NCBI RefSeq assembly: GCF_003466125.1
Contig: NZ_QSOC01000004.1
Location: forward strand, 124,001-188,000
Reading direction: 5' to 3'
Length of the DNA stretch: 64,000 nt
Source: Collinsella sp. TM10-22
GTDB lineage: Bacteria > Actinomycetota > Coriobacteriia > Coriobacteriales > Coriobacteriaceae
In this document: positions 35,056 to 43,612 of the stretch, piece after piece
Layout: every line of letters starts with the position of its first letter
Position numbering within the stretch: the first letter of the stretch is position 1
Notes under the pieces: model-generated
The model's input: the letters and a program-made list of their open reading frames with translations, nothing else
What the model was told of the DNA's origin: nothing
The model's database searches: none
Position numbers and translations under genes: made by a program

Positions 35056-36051
35056 CTAGGCGCCGATCTCGGGCAGCTCGGGAACATTGGTGTCGCCCGT
35101 GCGGTCGCCGATGCAGATCTGCCACAGCTCGGTCCAGGTGCCGTCGTCCTCGATTTTCTTAAGGAAGTCGTTGACAAAGGCGACGCCGTCGGAATCGAGC
35201 GGCAGGCCGATGCCGTAGGGCTCCTTGCTGCCGAAGGGCTTGCCGGCAATCTTGTACTTACCGGGCTCGCGGACCAGGGCGCTCTGCTGCATGTTGTTAT
35301 CGATGACATAGGCGTCAACGCGACCCTGCTGGAGTGCCTGACGGGCCTCCTCGTCGGTCTTGAACTCCTGCTGGCTGGCCTTGGGAGCGAACTCCTCCAG
35401 GATGGCAGGGCCGTTGGAGCCGGACTGGACGGCGACGTTCTTGTCGGCCAGGTCATCGACGCTCTTGATGTCGTCGTTGTCGGCGAGCACCAGGATGGCC
35501 TGCTGGGTGTAGTAGTAGGGACCGGCAAAGGAGATGAGCTTCTTGCGCTCGTCGGTGATGGTGTAGGTGGCAAAGACGGCGTCGACCTGGCCGTTCTGCA
35601 GGACGGACTCACGCGTGTCCGAGGTCACCTGGGTGATCTCGACCTTGTTCTCGCCCAGAATGTAGTTGGACAGAAGCTGTGCGATACCGGCGTCGAAGCC
35701 GCGGGTCTGACCGTCCTTCTCGTTGAGGAGGGAGAAGAGCGTGGAGGTCTGAACGCCACCGATCTTAAAGACACCGGCATCCTTGACGGCCGTGGCCCAG
35801 GTGCTGGCGGCGATGGCGTCGTCATCGGCCTTGGGGCCGTCGTTGACGAGCTTGTCGAATGCCTTGGCGTCGAGCGTGGTGGAAGCCTCGGTATTTTCGG
35901 AGCTCTTGGAAGAGCCGGCGGCGGAACCCTTGTCGGCCTCGGCGCTGGTGTCGGAGCAGCCGGCAAGACCAAGGCCGGCGACGGTTGCGAAGGTGGCGGC
36001 AACAAAGCCGCGGCGGTCGAGAACGACCTGCTGGGAGAGGTTCTTGCTCAT
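35056..36051 (-). CDS. Amino-acid ABC transporter substrate-binding lipoprotein
   Basis: A 331-aa family 3 solute-binding protein (GlnH/GluB type). The signal sequence ends in a lipobox, LAGC at residues 29-32, so Cys32 is lipidated; an Arg-Arg pair (DRRGF) ahead of the hydrophobic core could give a Tat signal. A Ser/Glu-rich linker follows. The family signature is GFDAGIAQLLSNYILGENKVEI. Substrate is probably glutamate, glutamine or aspartate. Conserved binding residues are not assigned individually. The gene is the first of the operon, and its promoter is visible. Confidence 0.9.
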   Translation of the reverse strand: MSKNLSQQVVLDRRGFVAATFATVAGLGLAGCSDTSAEADKGSAAGSSKSSENTEASTTLDAKAFDKLVNDGPKADDDAIAASTWATAVKDAGVFKIGGVQTSTLFSLLNEKDGQTRGFDAGIAQLLSNYILGENKVEITQVTSDTRESVLQNGQVDAVFATYTITDERKKLISFAGPYYYTQQAILVLADNDDIKSVDDLADKNVAVQSGSNGPAILEEFAPKASQQEFKTDEEARQALQQGRVDAYVIDNNMQQSALVREPGKYKIAGKPFGSKEPYGIGLPLDSDGVAFVNDFLKKIEDDGTWTELWQICIGDRTGDTNVPELPEIGA

Positions 36052-36094
36052 GGTAGAACACCTTTCTCAATAAAATCCCTAGCGGTTGAGTAGA

Positions 36095-36124
36095 GTTATA
36101 CCCTATTGCGCTCAAATGGGTCAA
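36095..36124 (-). promoter_or_regulatory. Sigma70-type promoter of the amino-acid ABC operon
   Basis: On the minus strand, TTGACC (36119-36124) and TATAAC (36095-36100) are separated by 18 bp. The -10 lies about 44 bp before the binding-protein ATG. Confidence 0.6.
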
Positions 36125-36166
36125 CACGAAATAACTCAGAAACATACTTACCTTATAGGTTATTCT

Positions 36167-36216
36167 ACCTACCAAATAGGGACAGGTTTATTTTGGCAGG
36201 TTTTATCTGGGAAAAC
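36167..36216 (+). repeat. GGGACA-core palindrome R6
   Basis: ACCTACCAAAT AGGGACAGG TTTATTTTGGCAGGT followed by TTTATCTGGGAAAACG, nearly identical to R5. It begins the 36125-36600 stretch, which has palindromes and no gene. Confidence 0.75.
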
Positions 36217-36336
36217 GTCGGTTATTGCAGCTGAGACGCCGCCTTGTGGGCGGCGCGGTCGCTCATGGTGGTCGTTATATAAGTAAGGAGATCGCGTATG
36301 AACGGTTATTCATTCTTCGCATCGACCATGACCTAA

Positions 36337-36373
36337 AACCACCACAAAGGGGCCAGGCACCTTTGTGGTGGTT
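36337..36373. repeat. GGGACA-type palindrome R7
   Basis: AACCACCACAAAGG pairs with CCTTTGTGGTGGTT around a GGCCAGGCA loop. The stem differs from R3 to R6, but the layout is the same. Confidence 0.6.
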
Positions 36374-36402
36374 CTTGCAGATGTGGCGGCCTGCCCCGCT
36401 GT

Positions 36403-36544
36403 TTTGTCTCGATCTGTAACAGTTGGACGGCCAAAAGGTCTCTATCTGTTACAGATTGAGACAAAGGTCAGGGGCAAAGACGGTTTGTCTCGACCTGTAA
36501 CAGTTAGACAGGAATTCGGGTCCTAGATGTTACAGATCGAGATA
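36403..36544. repeat. Two consecutive TTTGTCTCGATCTGTAACAG palindromes
   Basis: The first palindrome spans 36403-36465 (arms of 20 bp) and the second 36484-36544. Both have arms TTTGTCTCGA-T/C-CTGTAACAG. The inner loops differ. They look like a duplicated hairpin unit. Confidence 0.65.
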
Positions 36545-36567
36545 ATTGAGTTGGGGGAAATAAAAAC

Positions 36568-36594
36568 CTCCGCAGGGGTGCTTCCCTTGCGGAG
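36568..36594 (-). terminator. Terminator of the DXS-like gene
   Basis: The stem CTCCGCAAGGG paired with CCCTGCGGAG lies just after the stop codon on the minus strand and is followed by GTTTTTATT. It is a good intrinsic terminator. Confidence 0.7.
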
Positions 36595-36600
36595 ATTTTC

Positions 36601-38382
36601 TTACTCGTTGAGCAGCCTTACGGCCTCGGCAGCCATGTTCTCGACCGTCATGCCACTCTGAGCGAGCAGCTCGTTGGGGTCGTAGCGGTCGGGGAAGCCC
36701 TTGGCGATGCCGAAGGTGCGCGTGCGCACGGGCGTGCAGGCCAGGTAACACGCCACACACTCGCCCCAACCGCCGTCCAAGATTCCGTCCTCGAGGGTGA
36801 CGACAACGCGATGCTTGGCGGCAAGGCTGTCGAGGAATTCGCGGTCGAGCTCGGTCGCGAAGCGTGGGTTGACGAGCGTCGCCTCGATGCCATACTCGGC
36901 GGCCAGGCGGTTTGCCACGCGCTCGCCCAGCTCAAAGAAATCGCCAAGCGCGAGCACGGCCACATCGCGGCCCTGGCGCACCATGTTGTAGCGAACGGCG
37001 CTGTAGTCGGTGTCTTCGGCGGGCGCCAGATCGGGGCGGCTTACCAAGCCAATGCCCGGCACGCGAATCGCCACGGGATGCTCGCGGTGATCGAGCGACC
37101 AGCTCAGCATGGACAGGTATTCCTCCATGCAGGAAGGCGCCAGGTAACGCATATTGGGAAGACCGCCCAGCATGGAAATATCAAAGAACGAAAGGTGCGT
37201 CTCGGACGTGGTGCCAAAGATTGACGCACCGAACACCAGGATGGTTGCGGGGGCGTCGTTGAGGCACAGGTCGTGCCACAGCTCGTCGTAGGCGCGCTGC
37301 AAAAACGTGCCGTACACACCAAAGACTGGCTTGGCGCCCGAGCGCGCAAGCGCGGTGACAAAGGTTACGGCATGCTCCTCGGCAATGCCCACGTCGACGA
37401 ACTGTTTGCCGGCGGCAGCGCGAAGCTCGGGTGTAAAGCCCATGATGTAGGGCGTGGCGGCCGTGATGCCCACGACCTGCGGATCGTGCTCGATGGCGGC
37501 GCTGAGCGCCTCGCCCGTAATGTCGGCATAGGTGCGCGGCGCGGGCTCGCTCGGATGGCCCGGGCAGAGCTTGCGCCCAGTCGCCATGTCAAACGGACCC
37601 ACGTGGTGCCAGCGCTCGGGGTCGTTCTGGGCTGGCTCAAAGCCCTTGCCCTTGGCGGTGGAGACGTGCAGCACGATGGGATGATCGATATCGCGCAGCT
37701 CCTGCAGCGTGTCGACCAGGGCCAACACATCGTTACCGGCATCCAGATAGCGGTAGTCGAGTCCCATCGCGCGGAAAACGTTGCGCTCACAGGTGCCGTT
37801 GCTGGCGCGCAGCTCGGCCAGATTGCGATACAGGCCGCCGTGGTTTTCGGCAATGGACTGGTCGTTATCGTTGACGATGATGATCAGGTTGCTATCGAGT
37901 TCGGCGGCATTGTTAAAGCCCTCAAACGCCAGGCCGCCCGAAAGCGAGCCGTCGCCAATGATGGTGATGACGTTGTACGCATCGCCCGCCAGGTCACGAG
38001 CGTGCGCCAGGCCGCAGCCCAGGCTCACCGAGGTCGAGGTGTGACCCATGGCGAACAGGTCGTGCTCGGACTCGTCGGGATTGGCAAAGCCAGAAGCCTC
38101 ACCATAACGCTCCGGATCGATATAAGTGTACGCGCGCCCAGTCAGCGCCTTGTGGGCGTAGGTCTGGTGCGAAACATCAAAGACAATCTTGTCGATGGGG
38201 GAGTTAAACACGCGATGAAGCGCAACCGTGAGCTCAACGACGCCCAGGTTGGGGGCAACGTGCCCGCCGACGGCGGCGGAGCTTTCGAGGATGGCGTGGC
38301 GAATCTCGCCGCAGAGCTGCGGGAGCTCGGCGCGATTAAGAGCCTTGACGTCCTCGGGCGTTGTCGTTTGCGTAAGCAGCAT
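36601..38382 (-). CDS. DXS-like TPP-dependent enzyme, non-canonical
   Basis: A 593-aa thiamine-diphosphate protein of the 1-deoxyxylulose-5-phosphate synthase family. The conserved DVSHQTYAHKALTGR, the TPP/Mg loop GDGSLSGGLAFEGFNNA...NDND, and GIAEEHAVTF with the catalytic Glu are all present. It is shorter than typical DXS (about 620-640 aa). The DRAG stretch that contributes the Arg for the substrate phosphate is replaced by VFGASIFGTTSETH. A normal DXS role is therefore doubtful. It may use another aldehyde or keto acid. The ATG follows GGAGTAACC at a long spacing. Confidence 0.75.
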   Translation of the reverse strand: MLLTQTTTPEDVKALNRAELPQLCGEIRHAILESSAAVGGHVAPNLGVVELTVALHRVFNSPIDKIVFDVSHQTYAHKALTGRAYTYIDPERYGEASGFANPDESEHDLFAMGHTSTSVSLGCGLAHARDLAGDAYNVITIIGDGSLSGGLAFEGFNNAAELDSNLIIIVNDNDQSIAENHGGLYRNLAELRASNGTCERNVFRAMGLDYRYLDAGNDVLALVDTLQELRDIDHPIVLHVSTAKGKGFEPAQNDPERWHHVGPFDMATGRKLCPGHPSEPAPRTYADITGEALSAAIEHDPQVVGITAATPYIMGFTPELRAAAGKQFVDVGIAEEHAVTFVTALARSGAKPVFGVYGTFLQRAYDELWHDLCLNDAPATILVFGASIFGTTSETHLSFFDISMLGGLPNMRYLAPSCMEEYLSMLSWSLDHREHPVAIRVPGIGLVSRPDLAPAEDTDYSAVRYNMVRQGRDVAVLALGDFFELGERVANRLAAEYGIEATLVNPRFATELDREFLDSLAAKHRVVVTLEDGILDGGWGECVACYLACTPVRTRTFGIAKGFPDRYDPNELLAQSGMTVENMAAEAVRLLNE

Positions 38383-38610
38383 CGTTGTGGGTTACTCCAT
38401 GCGAATCGAGCGCCGGCGCTCCCTCGGCCGGCACAATTGCACAAGACAGTCTCGCACATTTTGGCGTTTGATATGTGACGGCGGCGCGGTAATTCGCCAA
38501 CTGGCGGGGCAAAACGTTTTGCCCGATGCCATACTGATAAGTTCCATGATGATTTTATTCATTGCGTGCAGGCTGTGGCTTGCCGCCGAGAGCCGCTGGA
38601 AGGAGGCCGC

Positions 38611-39168
38611 ATGTCCGATACCGTTCGTGCCAAGAGCATCGCGCGCGAGGTCGACGATGCCGCCCGTCAGCTGGCCCAGGCGGGCCGCTTGGGCCTGACG
38701 CACGAGTTTATTCAGCATGGTGACGTGACGGTTTATGCACATGTGACCTCGGTGGCGCGGGCGAGCCTGTCTTTTGCCGAGCGCCTTGGCCGTGCTGGCA
38801 TTTCGGTCGACCGTGCCTCGCTGCTGCGCGGAGCCCTGTTACACGACTACTTTCTCTACGATTGGCATGACCCCGACCCGAGCCATCGACTGCACGGATT
38901 TCGGCATCCATTTTTTGCCCTGGCGCGTGCCGAAGAGGATTTTGAGCTGACGCCGCGCGAGCGGAATATCATCGTGCGCCATATGTTTCCGCTGGTACCG
39001 GTTCCACCGACGTGTCGCGAGGCATGGATTGTGTGCCTGGCCGATAAATGGTGCGCTCTGTGCGAGACGGTCGCCGGCAGTCTGCCGCGCAAAGGCGGCG
39101 CGAACGATTTGAACGAGGGCTCGAGTGACGGCTCGAGCAAAGATTCGAGCGAAAAGAGGAGAGAGTAG
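38611..39168 (+). CDS. HD domain phosphohydrolase-like protein
   Basis: A 185-aa protein with an HD metal-binding pattern. His of YAHVTSVARASL, LLHDYFLYDWHD (the HD pair) and a later HMFPLVP Asp/His region are visible, and SLSFAERLG lies between them. Such proteins hydrolyse phosphate mono- or diesters of nucleotides. The C-terminal 25 residues are Ser/Asp/Lys-rich and probably disordered. The ATG follows AAGGAGG. The next gene begins 3 bp after the stop, so the two form an operon; HD domain and CmpB-type membrane protein pairs are often seen together in anaerobes. Confidence 0.75.
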   Translation: MSDTVRAKSIAREVDDAARQLAQAGRLGLTHEFIQHGDVTVYAHVTSVARASLSFAERLGRAGISVDRASLLRGALLHDYFLYDWHDPDPSHRLHGFRHPFFALARAEEDFELTPRERNIIVRHMFPLVPVPPTCREAWIVCLADKWCALCETVAGSLPRKGGANDLNEGSSDGSSKDSSEKRRE

Positions 39169-39171
39169 ACG

Positions 39172-40191
39172 GTGGGGACCGCGATCGACATGGCATTTGA
39201 CGGCGCGACGCTTGCCGCCTGTCCGCTCTCGGCGCTGGTGCTCTCGTTTGCCTTCTACGGTTTTTGCGGCTGGGTGTGGGAGTCGACAGTCTGCGCCATG
39301 CTCAACCACGGACGATTTGCCAACAGTGGCTTTTTGCTGGGGCCGTGCTGCCCCATCTATGGCGCGGGCGGCATTGCCTGCTGGCTGCTGTTGCGCGGAA
39401 TTCCTGACGCGTCGAGCCAGTTTGTCGCTGCAGCGCTCGTATGCAGCGTGATTGAGTACAGCGTGGGCGTGCTGTTGGAAAAAACAACGGGCGCTCGCTT
39501 TTGGGATTACTCGCACCTGCCGTTTAACCTGCACGGACGCATCTGTCTGTACTGGGCCTGCGCGTTTGGCTTGGGTGCGCTGTGCATTTGCCGTTTAGTG
39601 GAGCCGGCATTGCTGGGGCTGCTCGGCCATCTGCCGGTGCTGATTGTGCGGCTGTCCGCCTTTATCGTCGCGGTCGCGATGATGGTCGACGCGGTGTGCT
39701 CGTTGGCGAGCTGGCGGCGCCTGTCTGATCAGCTGGAGCGCGTCCGGGCCGACCTTGCCGACCGCATCAATGAGTCGCTTGCCGATGCCTCGGATTCAAT
39801 GCTCGAACGTATTCCCGATTCTACGATTGACTCGGTGGCACAGACGCACATTCGTAGCCGTGCCGTTAACGCGTGGCTGGCCGAGCTGGGTGACGCCGCG
39901 CTCGATGCCCTGCGCGAGAAGGCTTCGATGCCGACGTTTATCGCGGATGGTGCTCGCGGCCTGGCGCTTGCCGCCCGCCGCGTGGCCGGTGCCGCGCCGA
40001 GCATGCCGCGTCCGTCGCTCAGTCGTCGCCTTGCCGGCAAGCGCATGAGCCGTCCGGTGCCAAGCGTGTCGCTCAGCCGACGCGACCTGCGCTTCTTCAA
40101 TGCCTTCCCGCGCTTGCGCATCAACCGCTACGAGGGCGTCATCCGAGCCACCGACCTTCGCGACCGAGCCCGCGAGCTGTTCCGGCGCTAG
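39172..40191 (+). CDS. Putative ABC transporter permease (CmpB family, PF06541)
   Basis: A 339-aa membrane protein. The N-terminal 160 residues hold about five helices. Signature pieces are YGFCGWVWESTVCAML, NSGFLLGPCCPIYGAG, and RFWDYSHLPFNLHGRICL, as in the PF06541 family. The C-terminal 150 residues are soluble, helical and basic, with no assigned domain. Family function is unknown despite the name. The start is a GTG at 39172 behind AGGAGAGA, immediately after the HD gene, so translation of the two is probably coupled. Confidence 0.75.
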   Translation: MGTAIDMAFDGATLAACPLSALVLSFAFYGFCGWVWESTVCAMLNHGRFANSGFLLGPCCPIYGAGGIACWLLLRGIPDASSQFVAAALVCSVIEYSVGVLLEKTTGARFWDYSHLPFNLHGRICLYWACAFGLGALCICRLVEPALLGLLGHLPVLIVRLSAFIVAVAMMVDAVCSLASWRRLSDQLERVRADLADRINESLADASDSMLERIPDSTIDSVAQTHIRSRAVNAWLAELGDAALDALREKASMPTFIADGARGLALAARRVAGAAPSMPRPSLSRRLAGKRMSRPVPSVSLSRRDLRFFNAFPRLRINRYEGVIRATDLRDRARELFRR

Positions 40192-40389
40192 TCGGGACGG
40201 ATGCGCTCACGGCTCCCTTGCTTGCGTATTTCCCGTTCGTTTCGCGTCCGTTGCCGCGCCGTTTCCAAGATTGCGGCGCCGTTTCCATTCGACAACGCCG
40301 CGTTTAACAACGCCGTATCTGGTCTACACCAGTTGTCCCTCGGCCGCATTATGGGCGCCGACAACGTTCATGCGACCAAGGGGGAGCGA

Positions 40390-41667
40390 ATGTACGATAC
40401 AGGATCGACAACGTTTATGCTCATCTGCACCATGCTCGTGTTTTTAATGACACCGGGTCTGGCGTTTTTCTATGGCGGCCTGTCCAGGCGCAAAAATGTC
40501 ATTAACACCATGCTTATGTGCTTTGGCGCCATTGGCCTGGTCGGTGTGCTGTGGATTGCTGCCGGCTGGTCGCTGGCCTATGGCGGCGACGGCTCGAGTC
40601 CGTTTATTGGAGGCCTTGACCAGCTGCTGTGCCTGCCGGTGCTCAACCAGGTGCTGCAGGCGGCCGAGGGCAATGCTGCGGACGGTGCCGTCTACCCTCA
40701 GATCATCAACATCGCCTTCCAGATGGCATTTGCCATGATTACGGCCGCCATCGTCACGGGCAGCTTGGCCGGGCGCGTTAAATTCGGCGCTATGGCGGCC
40801 TTCCTTGGCATTTGGCTGCTCGTGGTCTACGCGCCGCTCGCCCATATGGTCTGGGGCGGCGAGGGCTCCTTTATCGGCGACATCATCGGCGCGCTCGACT
40901 TTGCCGGTGGCGACGTGGTGCACATCTCGTCCGGTCTGACGGGCCTGATTCTCTGCCTGATGCTCGGCCGTCGTCGCGGTTTTGGCATGGTGAGCTATCG
41001 ACCGCATAACGTGCCGTTTGTGGCACTGGGCGCCGGGCTGCTTTGGTTTGGCTGGTTTGGTTTTAACGGCGGCAGCGAGTTTAAGGCCGACGCCGTGGCG
41101 GCGCTTGCCATCCTCAACACCGTGACGGCCAGCGCGGCGGGCATGGTCTCGTGGCTTGTCGTGGAGCGCGTGCATACCGGTCGTCCCACGCTGGTGGGCG
41201 CAAGCACCGGTCTGGTCGCGGGCCTCGTGGTGGTCACGCCGGGCGCAGGCTTTGTTGAGCCTTGGGCTGCGCTCGTTATGGGCTTGATCGTCTCGCCCGT
41301 CTGCTATCTGGCAATCAGCCACCTTAAGACCAAGTTTGGCTATGACGACGCACTCGACGCGTTCGGTTGCCACGGCATTGGCGGCATCCTGGGCGGTGTG
41401 CTTACGGGTCTGTTCTGCGTGCCGGAGCTTTCGTGGACCGGTAAGGGCGGCCTGTTCTACACGGGTGACGTGTCGCTGCTGATCTCGCAGATTTTGGGCA
41501 TTGTCGTGACGGTCGTCATTGTGTTGGTGCTCGACCTGGTGATTGCCGCGGTGGTTAAGGCGCTGTTCCACGGCAGCCTGCGCGTGAACGAGGCCGACGA
41601 GGCGCTGGGCCTGGATGCGAGTCAACACGGTGAGAGCGCGTACCCTTCTTTCTCCGGACTCGATTAG
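40390..41667 (+). CDS. amt: Ammonium transporter
   Basis: A 425-aa Amt/MEP/Rh family channel with eleven or so membrane helices. FFYGGLSRRKNVINT is the N-terminal signature. The twin-histidine pore is seen as VHISSGLTGL and GCHGIGGILGGVLTG. The C-terminal tail is cytoplasmic and contacts a PII protein in relatives. The frame opens at 40201, but the ATG at 40390 follows GGGGGAGC and gives normal length. The PII gene follows 190 bp later, in the classic amtB-glnK arrangement. Confidence 0.94.
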   Translation: MYDTGSTTFMLICTMLVFLMTPGLAFFYGGLSRRKNVINTMLMCFGAIGLVGVLWIAAGWSLAYGGDGSSPFIGGLDQLLCLPVLNQVLQAAEGNAADGAVYPQIINIAFQMAFAMITAAIVTGSLAGRVKFGAMAAFLGIWLLVVYAPLAHMVWGGEGSFIGDIIGALDFAGGDVVHISSGLTGLILCLMLGRRRGFGMVSYRPHNVPFVALGAGLLWFGWFGFNGGSEFKADAVAALAILNTVTASAAGMVSWLVVERVHTGRPTLVGASTGLVAGLVVVTPGAGFVEPWAALVMGLIVSPVCYLAISHLKTKFGYDDALDAFGCHGIGGILGGVLTGLFCVPELSWTGKGGLFYTGDVSLLISQILGIVVTVVIVLVLDLVIAAVVKALFHGSLRVNEADEALGLDASQHGESAYPSFSGLD

Positions 41668-41689
41668 CAGCTTCCCCAGGCTCCGCACC

Positions 41690-41826
41690 TTGCCGTTCAA
41701 TCGTCGCGCGGCTTTCCCAGGCACCCGAGATTGCCCCTCAAACCGTCGCTTGCGTACCGAAGTACGCGGCGCTCCTCTTTCGGGGCAATCTCGGGCACCT
41801 CGAAAACCCGCGTCATTGAATGGCAA
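41690..41826. repeat. Nested inverted repeat N6, between amt and glnK
   Basis: Left arm 41690-41737 and right arm 41782-41826 are inverted copies with small bulges (TTGCCGTTCAAT... and ATTGAATGGCAA). The inner hairpin CGCTTGCGTAC-cgaa-GTACGCGGCG lies at 41747-41771. It separates two genes usually cotranscribed and would shape any readthrough. Confidence 0.7.
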
Positions 41827-41857
41827 TTCATTTCTTTATTAAAGAGAGGAATTCATT

Positions 41858-42196
41858 ATGAAAAAGATCACGGCTATCGTGCGTCAGGAGAAGCTTGAGG
41901 TTCTCAAAGATGCGCTGTTTGCTGCCGATGTTCGTGGCATGACTATCAACCAGGTGCAGGGCTGCGGCGCACAGCATGGCTGGAAGGAATACGTGCGCGG
42001 CAACGAGCTGCTCGTCAACACGATTCCCAAGGTGCAGTTCACCCTCATCTGCGCCGATGAGCATGTCGACGGTATCGTTGAAATCATCTGCAACGCCGCT
42101 CGCACCGGTGCCGTCGGCGACGGCAAGATCTGGGTCGAGCCGGTCGAGGAAGTCATCCGCATCCGTACCGGCGAACACGGCCCCGCCGCGGTGTAG
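41858..42196 (+). CDS. glnK: PII nitrogen regulatory protein with atypical T-loop
   Basis: A 112-aa PII signal protein that would block the adjacent ammonium channel. It has KKITAIVRQEKLEVLKDAL, the T-loop region GWKEYVRGNELLVNTIPKVQ, the B-loop AARTGAVGDGKIWV, and the C-terminal VEEVIRIRTGEHG. Position 51, the site of uridylylation or adenylylation in many bacteria, is Leu rather than Tyr; a Tyr sits at 45. Control is thus probably by ATP/ADP and 2-oxoglutarate alone. The ATG is preceded by an AGAGAGGAATTC box. Confidence 0.9.
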   Translation: MKKITAIVRQEKLEVLKDALFAADVRGMTINQVQGCGAQHGWKEYVRGNELLVNTIPKVQFTLICADEHVDGIVEIICNAARTGAVGDGKIWVEPVEEVIRIRTGEHGPAAV

Positions 42197-42283
42197 GACG
42201 ATCTTTCGCCTGACGGGCGTGCCTCTCTTGGGGCGCGCTCGTTCTCGTCTACAATATCGTGCAGACGAAGGAGAGGCACGCCC

Positions 42284-43141
42284 ATGATCAAGATGTTTGC
42301 GAGTGACTTAGACGGAACGCTACTGAACGCCCTGCATGAGGCGGACGGGACCATCCGCCGTGCCATTCGTGAGCTGACCGAGGTTGGCTTGCATGTGGTT
42401 CCCGCGACCGGGCGCTCGACGTTGCCAATCGGCGAGCATGGCTTCACGGGGCTGGCGCTCGATGCCTGCTGCTCCAATGGGTCCATCGTGCGCGACAGTC
42501 ATGGCGAGGTGCTCAAGACCTGGACCATCGATCCGCAGATCACCGAGGAGCTGCTCAAGGAGTTTCCGGACATTTGCTTCGACTGCTCCACGCCCGACGG
42601 CATGTTCTCGAGCGGTTCGTTCGAGATGCACCAGGCGGGTTTTAAGAAGGACAGCCCTATCAAGCGCATCGTGATGCGCGGCATGCGTGCACGTGGCGGC
42701 TATCACGAGGAACAGTATTTCGACCAGTCGATCGGTGACATCCTGCGCCACGATGTGTGCAAGATCAACTGCCGTGTGATCTCGTCCGAGCTGGAGCGCG
42801 ACCTTAAGGCATATTTGGCCGAGCGATCGGACCGCGTGGTCAACGCGCCGTTCGATCCGGTGATGTTCGAGATCACGGACGTGGCGTGCAACAAGGGTGA
42901 GAGCGTGGCCTGGCTGGCGGGCTACTACGGTATTGCCGAGGATGAGGTCGCGGTTTACGGCGACGGCGGCAACGACATCGCCATGCTCAAGCGTTTCCGC
43001 CACAGCTACGCGACCAAAAACGCAAGCGATGCAGCTAAGGCCGCCGCTAGTGCGACCATCGGCAGCTGCATGGTCCACGCCGTCCCCAAACACATGCTTG
43101 CCACCATGCATAAGCAAAACTCTCGCACCGTCATCGAATAA
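42284..43141 (+). CDS. HAD superfamily hydrolase (Cof type)
   Basis: A 285-aa Cof/YbhA-type phosphatase. The HAD motif I ASDLDGTLL carries the nucleophile and acid/base Asp; motif II is VPATGRST. Lys in the region after DVACNKGESVAWL is motif III, and VAVYGDGGNDIAML is motif IV. A C2-type cap domain lies between motifs II and III. The substrate is probably a sugar phosphate or flavin intermediate, unassigned. The ATG lies behind GAAGGAGA. Palindrome R10 overlaps its stop codon. Confidence 0.88.
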   Translation: MIKMFASDLDGTLLNALHEADGTIRRAIRELTEVGLHVVPATGRSTLPIGEHGFTGLALDACCSNGSIVRDSHGEVLKTWTIDPQITEELLKEFPDICFDCSTPDGMFSSGSFEMHQAGFKKDSPIKRIVMRGMRARGGYHEEQYFDQSIGDILRHDVCKINCRVISSELERDLKAYLAERSDRVVNAPFDPVMFEITDVACNKGESVAWLAGYYGIAEDEVAVYGDGGNDIAMLKRFRHSYATKNASDAAKAAASATIGSCMVHAVPKHMLATMHKQNSRTVIE

Positions 43142-43171
43142 TGTGGCAAAGGGACACTCACTTTGTCGCAT
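43141..43171. repeat. GGGACA-core palindrome R10
   Basis: ATGTGGCAAAG GGACACT CACTTTGTCGCAT; the first base is the last of the HAD stop codon. It is a likely terminator or family element. Confidence 0.65.
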
Positions 43172-43212
43172 GGGAGATGCCGGCTTTTGGCGTATAGGAC
43201 TGTTACGCTTTC

Positions 43213-43435
43213 GCCACCAACAAATTTCGAGTTATTCGGCCTGTCGGAGGTCGTTAAATGGCTAAAGATGCCCTCTCGGGAACATTCATGCCTCTAATGG
43301 TGTTTGATTCGGTGACGTAAGTGCGCAAATGGGCATATATACGCTCAAATAAGGACAAAAACCCTCAGATAATCCCGGCGGTGCATTTATGCAGAACCAG
43401 TAGCGTGGCCGAATAACTCGAAAAATGTAGGTGGC
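43213..43435. repeat. Long inverted repeat N8
   Basis: GCCACC (43213) and TTTCGAGTTATTCGGCC (43225-43241) recur inverted as GGCCGAATAACTCGAAA (43407-43423) and GGTGGC (43430-43435). The 165 bp between them have no gene and are more AT-rich than the surroundings. Confidence 0.6.
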
Positions 43436-43448
43436 AGTTCGGCGACAG

Positions 43449-43491
43449 GCTCGGGTATGGCAAAGGAACTGTTCCTTCGCCATACCCGAGC
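43449..43491. terminator. 20-bp stem hairpin
   Basis: GCTCGGGTATGGCAAAGGAA pairs with TTCCTTCGCCATACCCGAGC with one mismatch, followed by TTTGATCTT. It could terminate transcription or belong to an antisense or regulatory RNA of the small toxin locus just downstream. Confidence 0.5.
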
Positions 43492-43505
43492 TTTGATCTT
43501 CTGAA

Positions 43506-43525
43506 ATGCGAACAAACATTCGCAT
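43506..43525 (+). promoter_or_regulatory. SOS (LexA)-box-like palindrome with promoter
   Basis: ATGCGAACAAACATTCGCAT is a perfect palindrome of 7-bp arms around CAAACA. Its centre, CGAACAAACATTCG, is close to the Gram-positive SOS box CGAAC-N4-GTTCG. A possible -10 TAGAAT lies at 43543-43548, placing the palindrome over the -35. Repression by LexA is an inference. Confidence 0.5.
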
Positions 43526-43612
43526 ATCTAACTGCGCTTTGATAGAATCGGTATCGTTGACGGCAGTTCCATGTGCCGGGCAACGCCCTCCATTTGATGG
43601 GAGGTGATGCCC

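Noticed and set aside
37273..38478. 401-codon plus-strand frame
   Set aside because: Shadow of the DXS-like gene.
40444..41826. 460-codon minus-strand frame
   Set aside because: Shadow of the ammonium transporter gene; the translation is rich in His, Gln and Arg and has no domain.
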